A stretch of DNA of 36,453 nt from NCBI RefSeq assembly GCF_000423005.1, contig NZ_AUHD01000019.1, positions 1 through 36,453 of the forward strand, written 5' to 3'. The position numbers and the translations under genes are program-made. Source of the DNA: Gelidibacter mesophilus DSM 14095. Lineage in GTDB: Bacteria > Bacteroidota > Bacteroidia > Flavobacteriales > Flavobacteriaceae. Within the stretch, counting starts at the first letter, position 1; the number at the start of each line of letters is the position of its first letter. Shown piece by piece: positions 8,543-16,746 of the stretch. The notes below the pieces were generated by a model. That model saw only the letters and a list, made by a program, of their open reading frames with translations. It was not told the origin of the DNA and did not search any database.

Positions 8543-10111
8543 TTAGTTGTTTAGTTCTTGATCTCCCAATTCAAACTTCTCCTGCTCTTTTATTTCTCTT
8601 TCATTATCCTCAGCTCCATGCGTTAATCGTTTTAAAGGTTTTAACATGGCAAGCACTAAGATTCCAACAAGAACCGTGAAAATTGTAATTCCAGAAAAGA
8701 CCGCATATTCACCATATTCTGAAGCATTTTCGCCCAAAATACCCGCTACTTTATTTCCCAAGCCCGTGGCCGCAAAATAAACACCCATCATTAATGAGGC
8801 GTATTTAACTGGTGCCAATTTGGTAATAAACGATAAGGCTACTGGTGAAGAACACAGCTCACCAATCGTATGAAATAGATAGGCAAATACCAACCAGTAC
8901 ATGGCTGAACTTCCATTGGTGTTATATTCTTTGGCCGCAAAGATCATAAATACAAAACCTAACCCCATGATCATCGTTCCAATGGCCATTTTGAATAGAG
9001 ATGACGCTTCCTTACCCTTTAGTTTTCGTTTTGCCCAATAGGCTGCAACAAGTGTGGCAAAAATAATAATAAACGCCGCATTTAAGCCTTGGAACCAAGT
9101 GGCAGGAATTTCCCATCCAAACAACATTCTGTCGGTGTTTTGTTTGGTGTAAATACTCATTAAACCTCCAGCCTGTTCAAAAGCACCCCAAAACACAATA
9201 ACGATAAGAAAGGAGAGTAACAGCACCAAAAATCGATCTTTCAGTATTTGAGTGTTCAAGTTTTTATAAATCATCATCATCACTCCAGCTACTAAGGCAA
9301 TGAAAATATAAAGAGCGGTGTACCCCCAATTATCTATACCATCATAGGTAAACCCTGCATAAACAGCATAAGCACAGATCAATACTACAATGCCTAGTTG
9401 TAATGGCGATTGGAATAGATTGGAGAACAATTGCACCAATGACACATCCTCCTTCATTTCGGCAACTGTCGGTTTGTTACCTACATGCACCAAAAACCTC
9501 TGACCATATAAATACACCGCCAAACCAAAAAGCATGGCAATACCTGCAAGGCCAAAACCATAATGCCACCCAATTTCCTCTCCAACATAACCTACGATAA
9601 AGGTTGCAAGCAAGGATCCTAAATTAATCCCAATGTAAAAGATGCTAAATCCTTTATCGCGTCTAATATCGCCTTCTCTATAAAGTCCGCCTACCATAGT
9701 AGAAATATTGGGCTTAAGTAAACCAACGCCCAAGATTATAAGAGCCAAACCGGTATAGAAGGCCCACATTTGGTCAAAAGCCAAAATCCCATGACCTGCC
9801 ACCAATATCAAGGCACCATATAAAACTGCTTTTTTCTGACCCAGCAGTTTATCAGCAATCATTCCTCCAGGAATGGACATGACATAAACCAACATGGTAT
9901 ACCAGCCATAAAGCATAATAGATTGTGAGTCTAACCAACCAAGTCCCGGATTATCAGCAGTCGTTTTTTGAACCAAATAAAGTGTTAATAAGGCTCTCAT
10001 ACCGTAGTAAGAGAAACGCTCCCACATTTCTGTGAAGAATAGGATGTAAAGCCCGATAGGATGACCCCAAAGTTCTCTTTGACTCGGTTGAATTGCTGCA
10101 GTACTCGACAT
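8543..10111 (-). CDS. POT-family peptide/H+ symporter, copy 2 (14-helix type)
   Basis: A 522-residue POT/PTR2 symporter with FFTEMWERFSYYGMRALL near the N-terminus (Glu28, Glu31, Arg32), FYIGINLGS and LLKPNISTMV. Between helices 6 and 7 there is a segment with two added hydrophobic helices (LGIVVLICAYAVYAG and ALYIFIALVAGVMMMIY), so 14 helices are expected. The helix-7 motif reads WGAFEQAGG. The C-terminal tail is charged and longer than in the other two copies. It is separated from copy 3 by 143 bp, a wider gap than elsewhere in this cluster, and is more divergent in sequence from copies 1 and 3 than these are from each other. Confidence 0.92.
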   Translation of the reverse strand: MSSTAAIQPSQRELWGHPIGLYILFFTEMWERFSYYGMRALLTLYLVQKTTADNPGLGWLDSQSIMLYGWYTMLVYVMSIPGGMIADKLLGQKKAVLYGALILVAGHGILAFDQMWAFYTGLALIILGVGLLKPNISTMVGGLYREGDIRRDKGFSIFYIGINLGSLLATFIVGYVGEEIGWHYGFGLAGIAMLFGLAVYLYGQRFLVHVGNKPTVAEMKEDVSLVQLFSNLFQSPLQLGIVVLICAYAVYAGFTYDGIDNWGYTALYIFIALVAGVMMMIYKNLNTQILKDRFLVLLLSFLIVIVFWGAFEQAGGLMSIYTKQNTDRMLFGWEIPATWFQGLNAAFIIIFATLVAAYWAKRKLKGKEASSLFKMAIGTMIMGLGFVFMIFAAKEYNTNGSSAMYWLVFAYLFHTIGELCSSPVALSFITKLAPVKYASLMMGVYFAATGLGNKVAGILGENASEYGEYAVFSGITIFTVLVGILVLAMLKPLKRLTHGAEDNEREIKEQEKFELGDQELNN

Positions 10112-10254
10112 ATATCTAGATTTAGTTAGTTTATTTAATACTTATAGGAGTTAACGTCTTTAACTTCAACGCTTACACGATTTCCATTTTCAAAAAAAAA
10201 TTCTGTCAAATCAGTCAGCGCTAAAAGCTTTTTTAATGATTCAACATATTAAAA

Positions 10255-11841
10255 TTAATGAATGCCGTGCATCATTTTCTTTAACTTCGGATTCAAGATT
10301 AACAATACAACCGCCGCAAAAATTGGTATAGCTGCAATAATTAAGAAAAATGTAGACATTGAATAGGTCTCTGATATTTTATCAATATATGATCCCGTTT
10401 GCCCCGCAATAAAGTTGGCAATCGCCGATGCCGTAAACCAAAGTCCAAATAAAAGACCCGCCAAGCGCTTTGGAGATAATTTAGAGACATAGGACAAGCC
10501 TACAGGTGACAAGCACAATTCTCCCATGGTATGGAAGAAATAGGCCAATATCAACCAGATCATACTTACTGCTGCTGTTTCTGCGCCCTGCGGAATACTA
10601 TTTGCTCCAATAGACAACACTACAAATCCTACACCTACTAAGGCCAAGCCCATTGCAAATTTGACAGGACCGGAAGGGTTCCAGACCTTTTCCCAAATTT
10701 TACTGAAGGAAGAGGCTAGTGTAATGATAAAAAAGGAGTTTAAAATTTGAAACCAAGAAACGGTCACCTCGGTTTCCTCTAGACCAAATTCTCTATTGAT
10801 CTTCCAAATTCCCAAAACCCAGATAATCGCAAATGAAATTGCGGTAAATATGATGGTTAGAGGATACTTCTTAAAAATTCTCTTTCCAAGACCGAAAAGC
10901 ACATAAGAAACGATTAAAATTGGAAAAATTGTCAAAATCGCATCCACCCATTTAAATATGGTTCCGGCATTACCATCCAATATTCGCTGTGTATAATTTT
11001 TTGCAAAAACAGTCATAGACCCTCCCGCTTGTTCAAAAGCAAAAAAGAAAAATATACTCGCTACCATCAACACCCCTACCACAACTAATCGATCTCTTAC
11101 AATATGAGCAGCTGTTTCTTCCTCGACAATTTCATCTTCAATTTTCTCAACCGTATACACATCTTTTTTTATCGGTTCCTTTCCTATAAGACCGAAAATT
11201 TTCTGTCCAAAATAAAATTGCAACATCCCGAATAACATAAACACACCTGCCAATCCAAAACCGTAATGCCATCCTACTTTCTCTCCAATATACCCGCACA
11301 ACAGCATTCCTAAAAATGCCCCTGCATTAATTCCCATATAGAAGATAGTGTATCCGGCATCCTTTTTAGTACTGTTATCAGGATACAATTGCCCAACCAT
11401 AGATGAAATGTTCGGTTTAAACAACCCGTTTCCTAAAATCATAAAGGCGAGTCCAATATAAAAAAACATAGGGTTGATCATTTCAAAAGCCATGGAAGCA
11501 TGCCCCAAAGTCATGATTAAGGCGCCCAATAAAATAGCCTTTCTAAACCCCGTAATTTTATCAGCAATAATACCACCAATGAGGGGTGTCAAATACACCA
11601 ATCCAGTATACCAAGAATACAACTGCAGCGCTTCTCCACTAGTCCATCCCCAACCTTCTTTACTTATTTCAGTAATTAAAAACACTGTTAACAGAGCACG
11701 CATTCCGTAATAGCTAAAACGCTCCCACATTTCAGTAAAGAAAAGGATGAACAATCCTGCCGGATGCCCCATAACCATACTGTCGTCAATGCCTTGTTTA
11801 TGGAGATGACTGATTAACGCTGTATCTTTCTCTTGGTTCAT
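10255..11841 (-). CDS. POT-family peptide/H+ symporter, copy 3 (12-helix type)
   Basis: A 528-residue POT/PTR2 symporter: FFTEMWERFSYYGMRALL (Glu37, Glu40, Arg41), FYMGINAGAF, LFKPNISSMV, and FFFAFEQAGGSM in helix 7. Unlike the other two copies, the linker after helix 6 is short and charged (KKDVYTVEKIEDEIVEEE) and leads directly into helix 7, so the two extra helices are missing. It begins with an unusual hydrophilic N-terminal extension of about 25 residues. It starts 11 bp after the dipeptidyl peptidase stop and is almost certainly co-transcribed with it. Substrate: small peptides by family and context. Confidence 0.93.
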   Translation of the reverse strand: MNQEKDTALISHLHKQGIDDSMVMGHPAGLFILFFTEMWERFSYYGMRALLTVFLITEISKEGWGWTSGEALQLYSWYTGLVYLTPLIGGIIADKITGFRKAILLGALIMTLGHASMAFEMINPMFFYIGLAFMILGNGLFKPNISSMVGQLYPDNSTKKDAGYTIFYMGINAGAFLGMLLCGYIGEKVGWHYGFGLAGVFMLFGMLQFYFGQKIFGLIGKEPIKKDVYTVEKIEDEIVEEETAAHIVRDRLVVVGVLMVASIFFFFAFEQAGGSMTVFAKNYTQRILDGNAGTIFKWVDAILTIFPILIVSYVLFGLGKRIFKKYPLTIIFTAISFAIIWVLGIWKINREFGLEETEVTVSWFQILNSFFIITLASSFSKIWEKVWNPSGPVKFAMGLALVGVGFVVLSIGANSIPQGAETAAVSMIWLILAYFFHTMGELCLSPVGLSYVSKLSPKRLAGLLFGLWFTASAIANFIAGQTGSYIDKISETYSMSTFFLIIAAIPIFAAVVLLILNPKLKKMMHGIH

Positions 11842-11852
11842 AAATTCTTTTA

Positions 11853-14021
11853 TTATAAATTTTCTTTAATATAGTTAGTCATTTTGGTGTACAAATGAAG
11901 CCTCGTATTGCCTCCATAAATACCGTGATTGTCATCTGGGTAGATCATCCATTCAAACTGTTTATTGGCTTGAATTAAGGCTTCTACCATGCGCATCGTA
12001 TTCTGAACATGCACATTATCATCGGCAGACCCATGGATCAGCAAGAAATTGCCTTTTAATTTATCTACATGTTGGATGGGAGAATTCTCATCATAACCTG
12101 ACGGATTTTCCTGTGGCGTGGTCATATAACGCTCTGTATAAATGCTGTCATAAAACCGCCAACTGGTTACCGGCGCCACAGCAATGGCCATTTTAAAGAC
12201 CTCATTACCTTTAAACAAGGCATTACTGCTCATAAATCCGCCATAACTCCAACCCCAAATCCCGATACGGGACGCATCTACAAAATCCATTTGCCCCAAT
12301 TGCCGTGCGGCTTGAATTTGATCTTCTACTTCATACTTGCCCAGTTCCTTTTGGGTTACCTTTTTGAATTCAGCACCCTTGTACCCCGTACCTCTCCCAT
12401 CAATACACACCACAATAGTTCCTTGGGCGGCAAGATGATAATACCAATAATCATTAGCTGAATTCCAGGTGTTGGCCACAGACTGCGATCCTGGACCAGA
12501 ATATTGGTACATCAAAACAGGGTATTGCTTTTGAGGATCGAAGTTGTTTGGTTTGATGGTCCACATGTTCAAATCATTTCCATTGACCGAAATGGTACTG
12601 AATTCCTTGGTTGGAAGATGATAAGCTTTTAAATTCTGAGCTGAGGCTTTATTATCCTTAATCCCCTTAACCAGCTTTCCGTCCTTTGCAGTATGTAAGG
12701 TATATTCTGGAGGTGTTGTAGCGTTAGAGAAGGTATTGATGAAATAGGTAAAATCAGTGCTAAAATCGGCTGAATTAGTGCCTTCCTTCTGAGTGAGTCG
12801 CGATTTATTCTTTCCGTTGATGTTGATGGAATAAACATCTCTATTAATAGATCCGTTTTCAACAGATTGATAGAATACAATATTGTTTTTCTCGTCAAAC
12901 CCGTAATAATTTGTGACCTCCCAAGGGCCTTTAGTGACCTGATTGATCAATTTTCCGTAATTCGAATAGTGATAAATATGATTGTAGCCATCCATTTCTG
13001 AAGTCCAAATAAAGCTATTATCCTTTAGAAACGTCAAGTTATCGGTTACGTCAATATAAGCCTTATCTTTTTCGGCAAGGATAAGATCAGAACTCATTGA
13101 TTTGGCCTTAATCATCCATAAATCGAGTTCATTTTGATGTCTGTTCGTATATTGGGCGCTGAGCACGTTGGCGTCATTGGTCCATTCGATACGTGGGATA
13201 TAGAAATCAGAATAGGGTTTTGAAACCTTTACATCATTGATTTTTTTCGATGTTATATCATATATGTGAAGTGATACAATTGCATTGGCCTCACCCGCTT
13301 TAGGATATTTAAAAACGGATTGGTGTGGATATAAGTCCTCACCGTAAATATCCATTGAAAATTCAGGAACATTTGTTTCATCAAACTTTATAAACGCTAA
13401 ATAAGTGCCATCAGCATTCCATTCGAAAGCACGAACAAATGCAAATTCCTCCTCATAAACCCAGTCCGTAATACCGTTGATGATTTCATTCTTTTTACCA
13501 TCAAAAGTTATTTGCGTTGTTTGATTTGTATCAAAATCCTTAATAAAAAGGTTATTACTGAACCCATAGGCTACCTTTCTTCCGTTTGGAGATAAGGTTG
13601 GCTCTTGTATTTTTTCATCAGCAATTTTAATCAACGCCTTGGATTTGGTGTCATAAACATAAAAGACACCTAACGTTGAACGACGAAAAATAGATTCCAC
13701 TTCAGTAGCCAAAATGATTTTACTTTCATCCTTGCTAAAAGTATAGTCCGAAAACCCCTTGAGGTCATCCAAATCAGAAGAACTCACCAAAGTTTCAACT
13801 TTTGACAAGGTTTTATAATCGTAAACATCAATGGCTGTCGAACCCTTTTCATAGTTCAGTACAGAATACTGTTTGCCATTATTCATGGAATGTAAAGACT
13901 GCATTCCTTGGGTTCTAAAGGTGCCATTCCAGATGGCATCTAGCGTAATTTCCTTAGTTTGAGCTGAGCCTAAAGCGGTTACCAAAAAACAGATAAACAA
14001 GGAACTTTTCAAATACTTCAT
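11853..14021 (-). CDS. Dipeptidyl peptidase IV (S9B prolyl oligopeptidase family)
   Basis: A 722-residue exported serine peptidase that removes X-Pro/X-Ala dipeptides from peptide N-termini. A Sec signal peptide covers residues 1-20 (ALGSAQ). The first two thirds form the beta-propeller and contain DWVYEEEF with the glutamates (190-192) that bind the substrate amino end in DPP IV. The alpha/beta-hydrolase part has GWSYGGF (Ser592), GSADDNVH (Asp667) and DDNHGIYGG (His699), whose spacing agrees with human DPP4. It is the first gene of a minus-strand operon with three peptide symporters, so dipeptides released in the periplasm would be imported by its neighbours. It is divergent from the HMG-CoA reductase gene. 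Confidence 0.95.
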   Translation of the reverse strand: MKYLKSSLFICFLVTALGSAQTKEITLDAIWNGTFRTQGMQSLHSMNNGKQYSVLNYEKGSTAIDVYDYKTLSKVETLVSSSDLDDLKGFSDYTFSKDESKIILATEVESIFRRSTLGVFYVYDTKSKALIKIADEKIQEPTLSPNGRKVAYGFSNNLFIKDFDTNQTTQITFDGKKNEIINGITDWVYEEEFAFVRAFEWNADGTYLAFIKFDETNVPEFSMDIYGEDLYPHQSVFKYPKAGEANAIVSLHIYDITSKKINDVKVSKPYSDFYIPRIEWTNDANVLSAQYTNRHQNELDLWMIKAKSMSSDLILAEKDKAYIDVTDNLTFLKDNSFIWTSEMDGYNHIYHYSNYGKLINQVTKGPWEVTNYYGFDEKNNIVFYQSVENGSINRDVYSININGKNKSRLTQKEGTNSADFSTDFTYFINTFSNATTPPEYTLHTAKDGKLVKGIKDNKASAQNLKAYHLPTKEFSTISVNGNDLNMWTIKPNNFDPQKQYPVLMYQYSGPGSQSVANTWNSANDYWYYHLAAQGTIVVCIDGRGTGYKGAEFKKVTQKELGKYEVEDQIQAARQLGQMDFVDASRIGIWGWSYGGFMSSNALFKGNEVFKMAIAVAPVTSWRFYDSIYTERYMTTPQENPSGYDENSPIQHVDKLKGNFLLIHGSADDNVHVQNTMRMVEALIQANKQFEWMIYPDDNHGIYGGNTRLHLYTKMTNYIKENL

Positions 14022-14143
14022 TAGGGATTTTTAGTTTTTTCAAAATGCTGTCAAGTTTACTAAAAATAATGCAAAAACACTAACCTTTAATAGTTAAAAA
14101 CGTAAAGCCAGCAATTGTGACTATTTATTAAAGTGAAGTATAG

Positions 14144-14151
14144 TATCTTTG
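14144..14151 (+). promoter_or_regulatory. -7 promoter element of the HMG-CoA reductase gene
   Basis: TATCTTTG matches TAnnTTTG and ends 19 bp before the ATG at 14171. The nearest upstream TTG (14115-14117) is 26 bp away, longer than usual, so the -33 element is uncertain. Confidence 0.45.
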
Positions 14152-14170
14152 TTTTTCTAAACAATAGCTC

Positions 14171-15502
14171 ATGATCAAACCCATTAAAGGTTTCTCCAAA
14201 CTCTCAAAATCAGATAAAATAGAATGGATTGCCGCTACCTATTTCAGCGATGCAAATGCTGCAAAGCAAGCCATAAAACAATATTGGAACGATGATCAGA
14301 AACTACAGCAGTTACATGATGAGTTTATTGAAAACACGATTTCCAATTATTACCTGCCATTTGGCGTAGCGCCCAATTTCCTAATTAACGGCAGACTATA
14401 TACCATACCGATGGCCATTGAAGAAAGCTCAGTGGTTGCTGCAGCGAGTAAGGCGGCTAAATTTTGGCTGGATCGTGGCGGATTTAAAACTGAAGTCATT
14501 TCGACCACAAAAATTGGTCAAGTACATTTTATATACAGCGGAGATGTTGACAAATTGAATGCCTTTTTCAAATTCGTTAAACCAAAACTTATTGAAGACA
14601 CCAAAAACATCACCAAAAGCATGGAAAAACGTGGCGGCGGCACTTTGGAAATAGAGCTAAAGGACAAAACCTCCGATCTGGAGAATTATTACCAGTTGCA
14701 TGCTACTTTTGAAACCTTGGATGCCATGGGCGCCAATTTCATCAATTCGTGCTTGGAGCAATTCGCGAAAACCTTTAAATCGGAAGCGCTTCACTTTGAT
14801 GAATTTTCGGAATCAGAAAGCTACATCCAAATTGTGATGAGTATTTTGTCCAATTTTGTCCCAGATTGCTTGGTTAGAGTTGAAGTTTCTTGTCCGGTTG
14901 AGGATTTAAGCGATAATCCCTCTAAATCTTCTGACGAGTTCGCACATAAATTTGTGCGTGCGGTTAAAATTGCCGAGATAGAACCTTATAGGGCTGTGAC
15001 CCACAATAAAGGTATCATGAACGGTATTGATGCCGTTGTGCTTGCCACGGGAAATGATTTTAGGGCCATTGAAGCCGGGGCACATGCTTATGCGTCAAGA
15101 AATGGCACCTATAGCAGCTTGTCTCATGCCGAAATAGAAGATGGCATCTTTAAATTTTGGATGGAAATTCCGTTGGCTCTGGGTACCGTTGGTGGATTGA
15201 CCAATTTACACCCTTTGGTAAAAGTTGCTCTAGAAATGTTAGGCCAACCTAGTGCCAAAGAACTCATGCAAATTGTGGCCGCTGCTGGTTTGGCGCAAAA
15301 CTTTGCTGCTTTACGTTCTTTAACCACCACGGGAATTCAGGAAGGTCATATGAAAATGCACTTGATGAATATGCTGAATCAGCTCCATGCCACAGCTAGC
15401 GAAAAAGAAACAATGGTAACGTATTTCAAAAACAACACAGTAACGCACAGCGCGGTTGAAAAAGCCCTCAGCAAATTAAGAATGTTGGCGTCTGAAAATT
15501 AA
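14171..15502 (+). CDS. Hydroxymethylglutaryl-CoA reductase, class II
   Basis: A 443-residue HMG-CoA reductase of the class II (Pseudomonas mevalonii-like) type, converting HMG-CoA to mevalonate in the cytosol. Catalytic residues align with the P. mevalonii enzyme: Glu84 (AIEESSVVAAAS), Lys280 (THNKGIMNG), Asp296 (ATGNDFRAIEAGAHAYA) and His393 (EGHMKMH). The block DAMGANFINSCLEQ, also typical of the family, is at 184-197. Flavobacteria use the mevalonate route for isoprenoids, so a biosynthetic role is likely despite class II often being called degradative. It is followed after 76 bp by a GHMP kinase in the same direction, which supports this. Confidence 0.95.
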   Translation: MIKPIKGFSKLSKSDKIEWIAATYFSDANAAKQAIKQYWNDDQKLQQLHDEFIENTISNYYLPFGVAPNFLINGRLYTIPMAIEESSVVAAASKAAKFWLDRGGFKTEVISTTKIGQVHFIYSGDVDKLNAFFKFVKPKLIEDTKNITKSMEKRGGGTLEIELKDKTSDLENYYQLHATFETLDAMGANFINSCLEQFAKTFKSEALHFDEFSESESYIQIVMSILSNFVPDCLVRVEVSCPVEDLSDNPSKSSDEFAHKFVRAVKIAEIEPYRAVTHNKGIMNGIDAVVLATGNDFRAIEAGAHAYASRNGTYSSLSHAEIEDGIFKFWMEIPLALGTVGGLTNLHPLVKVALEMLGQPSAKELMQIVAAAGLAQNFAALRSLTTTGIQEGHMKMHLMNMLNQLHATASEKETMVTYFKNNTVTHSAVEKALSKLRMLASEN

Positions 15503-15578
15503 GATTTACATTGTCCGAGAAAAAAACAAGCTCACTTTGTTAATGGAGCCAACACCTTAAATACCAACGGTTAAAACT

Positions 15579-16496
15579 TTGAACTCTCAAAAATTCTATA
15601 GCAACGGAAAATTACTGATTACCGGAGAATATCTTGTTTTAGATGGGGCACATGCACTAGCCATCCCTACTAAATACGGTCAATCGTTAACGGTTGAACC
15701 CTATAAAGGCGGCAATTTAAATTGGAATAGTTACGACAATGCGGGAAATTTATGGTTAGAGGCCAACCTTATCTTGAGAGATGGATTTATAGGTGCATCT
15801 GCAAAAAACGATCCTCTAATTGACCGGCTTATGGAAATTCTCAATGCAGCAAAAAAGCAACATCCCACATTCTTAAATGGAGAGACTGGGATAAAAGTCT
15901 CAACGCAACTCGATTTTCCTAGAAATTGGGGCCTGGGCACTTCTTCAACGTTGATCAATAATATGGCGCAATGGGCAAATATTGATCCTTATGTATTGCT
16001 AGCAAATACTTTTGGAGGTAGCGGCTATGATATTGCCTGCGCGAAACATAATGCTCCCATTGTTTATCAGCTTGAAAATAACAAGCGGACCATCATTGAA
16101 ACAGATTTCAACCCGGAGTTTAAAGAGGACTTGTACTTTGTTTTTCTTAATAAAAAACAGAACAGTAGAGATGGGATTGCAGCCTACAGAAAAAATAAAA
16201 GCAATATGAATCTGGCCCTTTCTGAAATCAATGCCATTACCAATGACATGATCAGCTGTACAACTCTGGAAACGTTTCAGTTTTTAATGCAAAGCCACGA
16301 AACTATTATCTCTAGCATCATCAAACAACAACCTGTAAAGGAAATGCTATTTAAGGACTTTAAGGGCAGCGTTAAAAGTCTTGGGGCTTGGGGAGGTGAT
16401 TTTGTTTTGGCGGCATCCGATGAGAATCCAGAGGCTTATTTTAAAAGAAAAGGATTCGACACAATCATCAGCTATGGGGAAATGGTTTTGCTTTAG
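15579..16496 (+). CDS. GYDIA-type GHMP-superfamily kinase
   Basis: A 305-residue small-molecule kinase of the GHMP superfamily. It has the N-terminal strand FYSNGKLLITGEYLVLDGA, the ATP-binding loop NWGLGTSSTL (about 116-125; a variant of PxxxGLGSSA) and the GSGYDIACAKH block (147-157) that names the GYDIA subfamily. The C-terminal AWGGDFVLAAS corresponds to GHMP motif 3. No ATG is available near the N-terminus; the start is a TTG at 15579, and the strand beginning at residue 5 matches the family start. A weak promoter-like pair (TTG 15511, TCACTTTG 15532) lies upstream. Standing behind HMG-CoA reductase, it may phosphorylate mevalonate or phosphomevalonate, but the substrate is not shown by sequence. 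Confidence 0.85.
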   Translation: MNSQKFYSNGKLLITGEYLVLDGAHALAIPTKYGQSLTVEPYKGGNLNWNSYDNAGNLWLEANLILRDGFIGASAKNDPLIDRLMEILNAAKKQHPTFLNGETGIKVSTQLDFPRNWGLGTSSTLINNMAQWANIDPYVLLANTFGGSGYDIACAKHNAPIVYQLENNKRTIIETDFNPEFKEDLYFVFLNKKQNSRDGIAAYRKNKSNMNLALSEINAITNDMISCTTLETFQFLMQSHETIISSIIKQQPVKEMLFKDFKGSVKSLGAWGGDFVLAASDENPEAYFKRKGFDTIISYGEMVLL

Positions 16497-16690
16497 ATGG
16501 GAATCGAGAACTAAGACTGCTTCGCTGCTGGAATAAAGACCAAAAGCGCGTGCATAATTAAGAAGCGTTAATCCTTTAAAAAAAGAATGCCAATGTATAT
16601 GGAATAAAAAAGGCAAAGTTTATGACGACAGACTTTAGTTAAAATTTAATGCTATCATTTTCGGCATATTGAGACTAGGTGTGATCACAC

Positions 16691-16727
16691 AAAAAAAGAG
16701 ACCTTAAAATTTAAGACCTCTTTTTTT
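16691..16727. terminator. Strong hairpin terminator between the GHMP kinase and PPIase genes
   Basis: AAAAAAAGAG at 16691-16700 pairs with CTCTTTTTTT at 16718-16727 and the inner arms CCTTAAA / TTTAAG extend the stem (with two G-U pairs on the minus strand). It is flanked by A and T tracts, so it could act in both directions; it is placed 20 bp past the end of the minus-strand PPIase gene. Confidence 0.75.
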
Positions 16728-16746
16728 AAATGTATATAAAAAACTC

